Shown here: piece by piece, positions 23,492-23,599 of the stretch
How the letters are laid out: each line of letters starts with the position of its first letter
Numbering within the stretch: the stretch's first letter is position 1
Assembly (NCBI GenBank): GCA_934215455.1
Contig: CAKPZX010000027.1
Coordinates: 1-23,599 of the forward strand
Reading direction: 5' to 3'
Length of the DNA: 23,599 nt
Source: an uncultured Streptococcus sp.
GTDB lineage: Bacteria > Bacillota > Bacilli > Lactobacillales > Streptococcaceae
The notes under the pieces: model-generated
Told to the model about the DNA's origin: nothing
What the model saw: the letters and a program-made list of their open reading frames with translations, nothing else
The model's database searches: none
Made by a program: the position numbers and the translations under genes

Positions 23492-23599
23492 GAGAGTGGG
23501 ACAGAAATCGGTAATTCGTTAGCATTCGATTTCGTCGTCCCACCTCCGCACAGTTGAGTAGGGCTGTAAAAGCTGATGAAATCAGCGTAGTAGAGCCCA
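23492..23599 (+). repeat. Repeat family A, copy 4 (cut by window edge)
   Basis: The first 108 bases of the family A element are in the same orientation as copy 1, with one substitution (A to C at 23524). It begins 7 bp after the vncS stop and carries the first hairpin and most of the second. The A run just before it would be a T run on the minus strand, so it may also serve a convergent gene beyond the window. Confidence 0.88.

Overview
The window looks like chromosomal DNA of an oral Streptococcus of the mitis/sanguinis type. The basis is protein content recognised from memory: apt-metA-dnaD, trmK-nif3, rmlA-rmlC-rmlB, dnaX next to a GAF-type methionine sulfoxide reductase, a DUF3272-like small protein, and a complete vex1-vex2-vex3-vncR-vncS cluster as in S. 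pneumoniae. Compact genes, AT-rich promoters with TGn-extended -10 boxes and AGGAG ribosome sites fit a low-GC Firmicute. The species cannot be fixed by eye. No tRNA, rRNA, CRISPR array, insertion sequence or prophage is visible.

Layout. 1-757: tail of an unknown gene overlapping a membrane-anchored protein that resembles TipC-type immunity proteins, then a terminator. 820-3117: apt, metA, dnaD. 3128-3302: repeat A1, shared as a two-way terminator with adenosine deaminase on the minus strand. 4412-5257: YghU-type glutathione transferase. 5291-5425: repeat B1. 5451-8099: trmK, nif3-like and FAD oxidoreductase, probably one transcript. 8098-8271: repeat A2. 8311-8673: a ZIP metal transporter reduced to a pseudogene. 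8768-9202: unknown membrane-anchored protein. 9326-12202: dTDP-rhamnose genes rmlA and rmlC, then repeat B2, then rmlB. 12246-13405: unknown membrane-anchored protein. 13456-14337: uridine kinase. 14354-15034: DUF1275 membrane protein. 15051-15463: repeats B3 and A3 side by side. 15508-17966: fRMsr, dnaX and a DUF3272-like protein. 18038-23484: vex123-vncRS. 23492-23599: start of repeat A4.

How the genes fit together. Apt and adenosine deaminase serve purine salvage and Udk serves pyrimidine salvage. MetA starts methionine synthesis, and the GAF-type reductase recovers oxidised free methionine. RmlA, RmlC and RmlB make the dTDP-rhamnose precursor used in rhamnose wall polysaccharide; rmlD is not here. 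Vex1, Vex2 and Vex3 form a MacB/FtsX-type ABC exporter next to the VncR/VncS two-component system.

The most notable non-coding content is two families of structured repeats. Family A has four nearly identical copies of about 174 bp, with three full copies and one cut by the window edge. Three of the four sit against stop codons and look like two-way terminators. Family B has three diverged copies of about 130-139 bp whose hairpin arms change in step. Other points are a terminator between apt and metA that holds the metA promoter in its loop and the metA ribosome site in its 3' arm, two genes whose -10 boxes predict leaderless mRNA, and a decayed ZIP gene. I see no convincing wholly new protein system.
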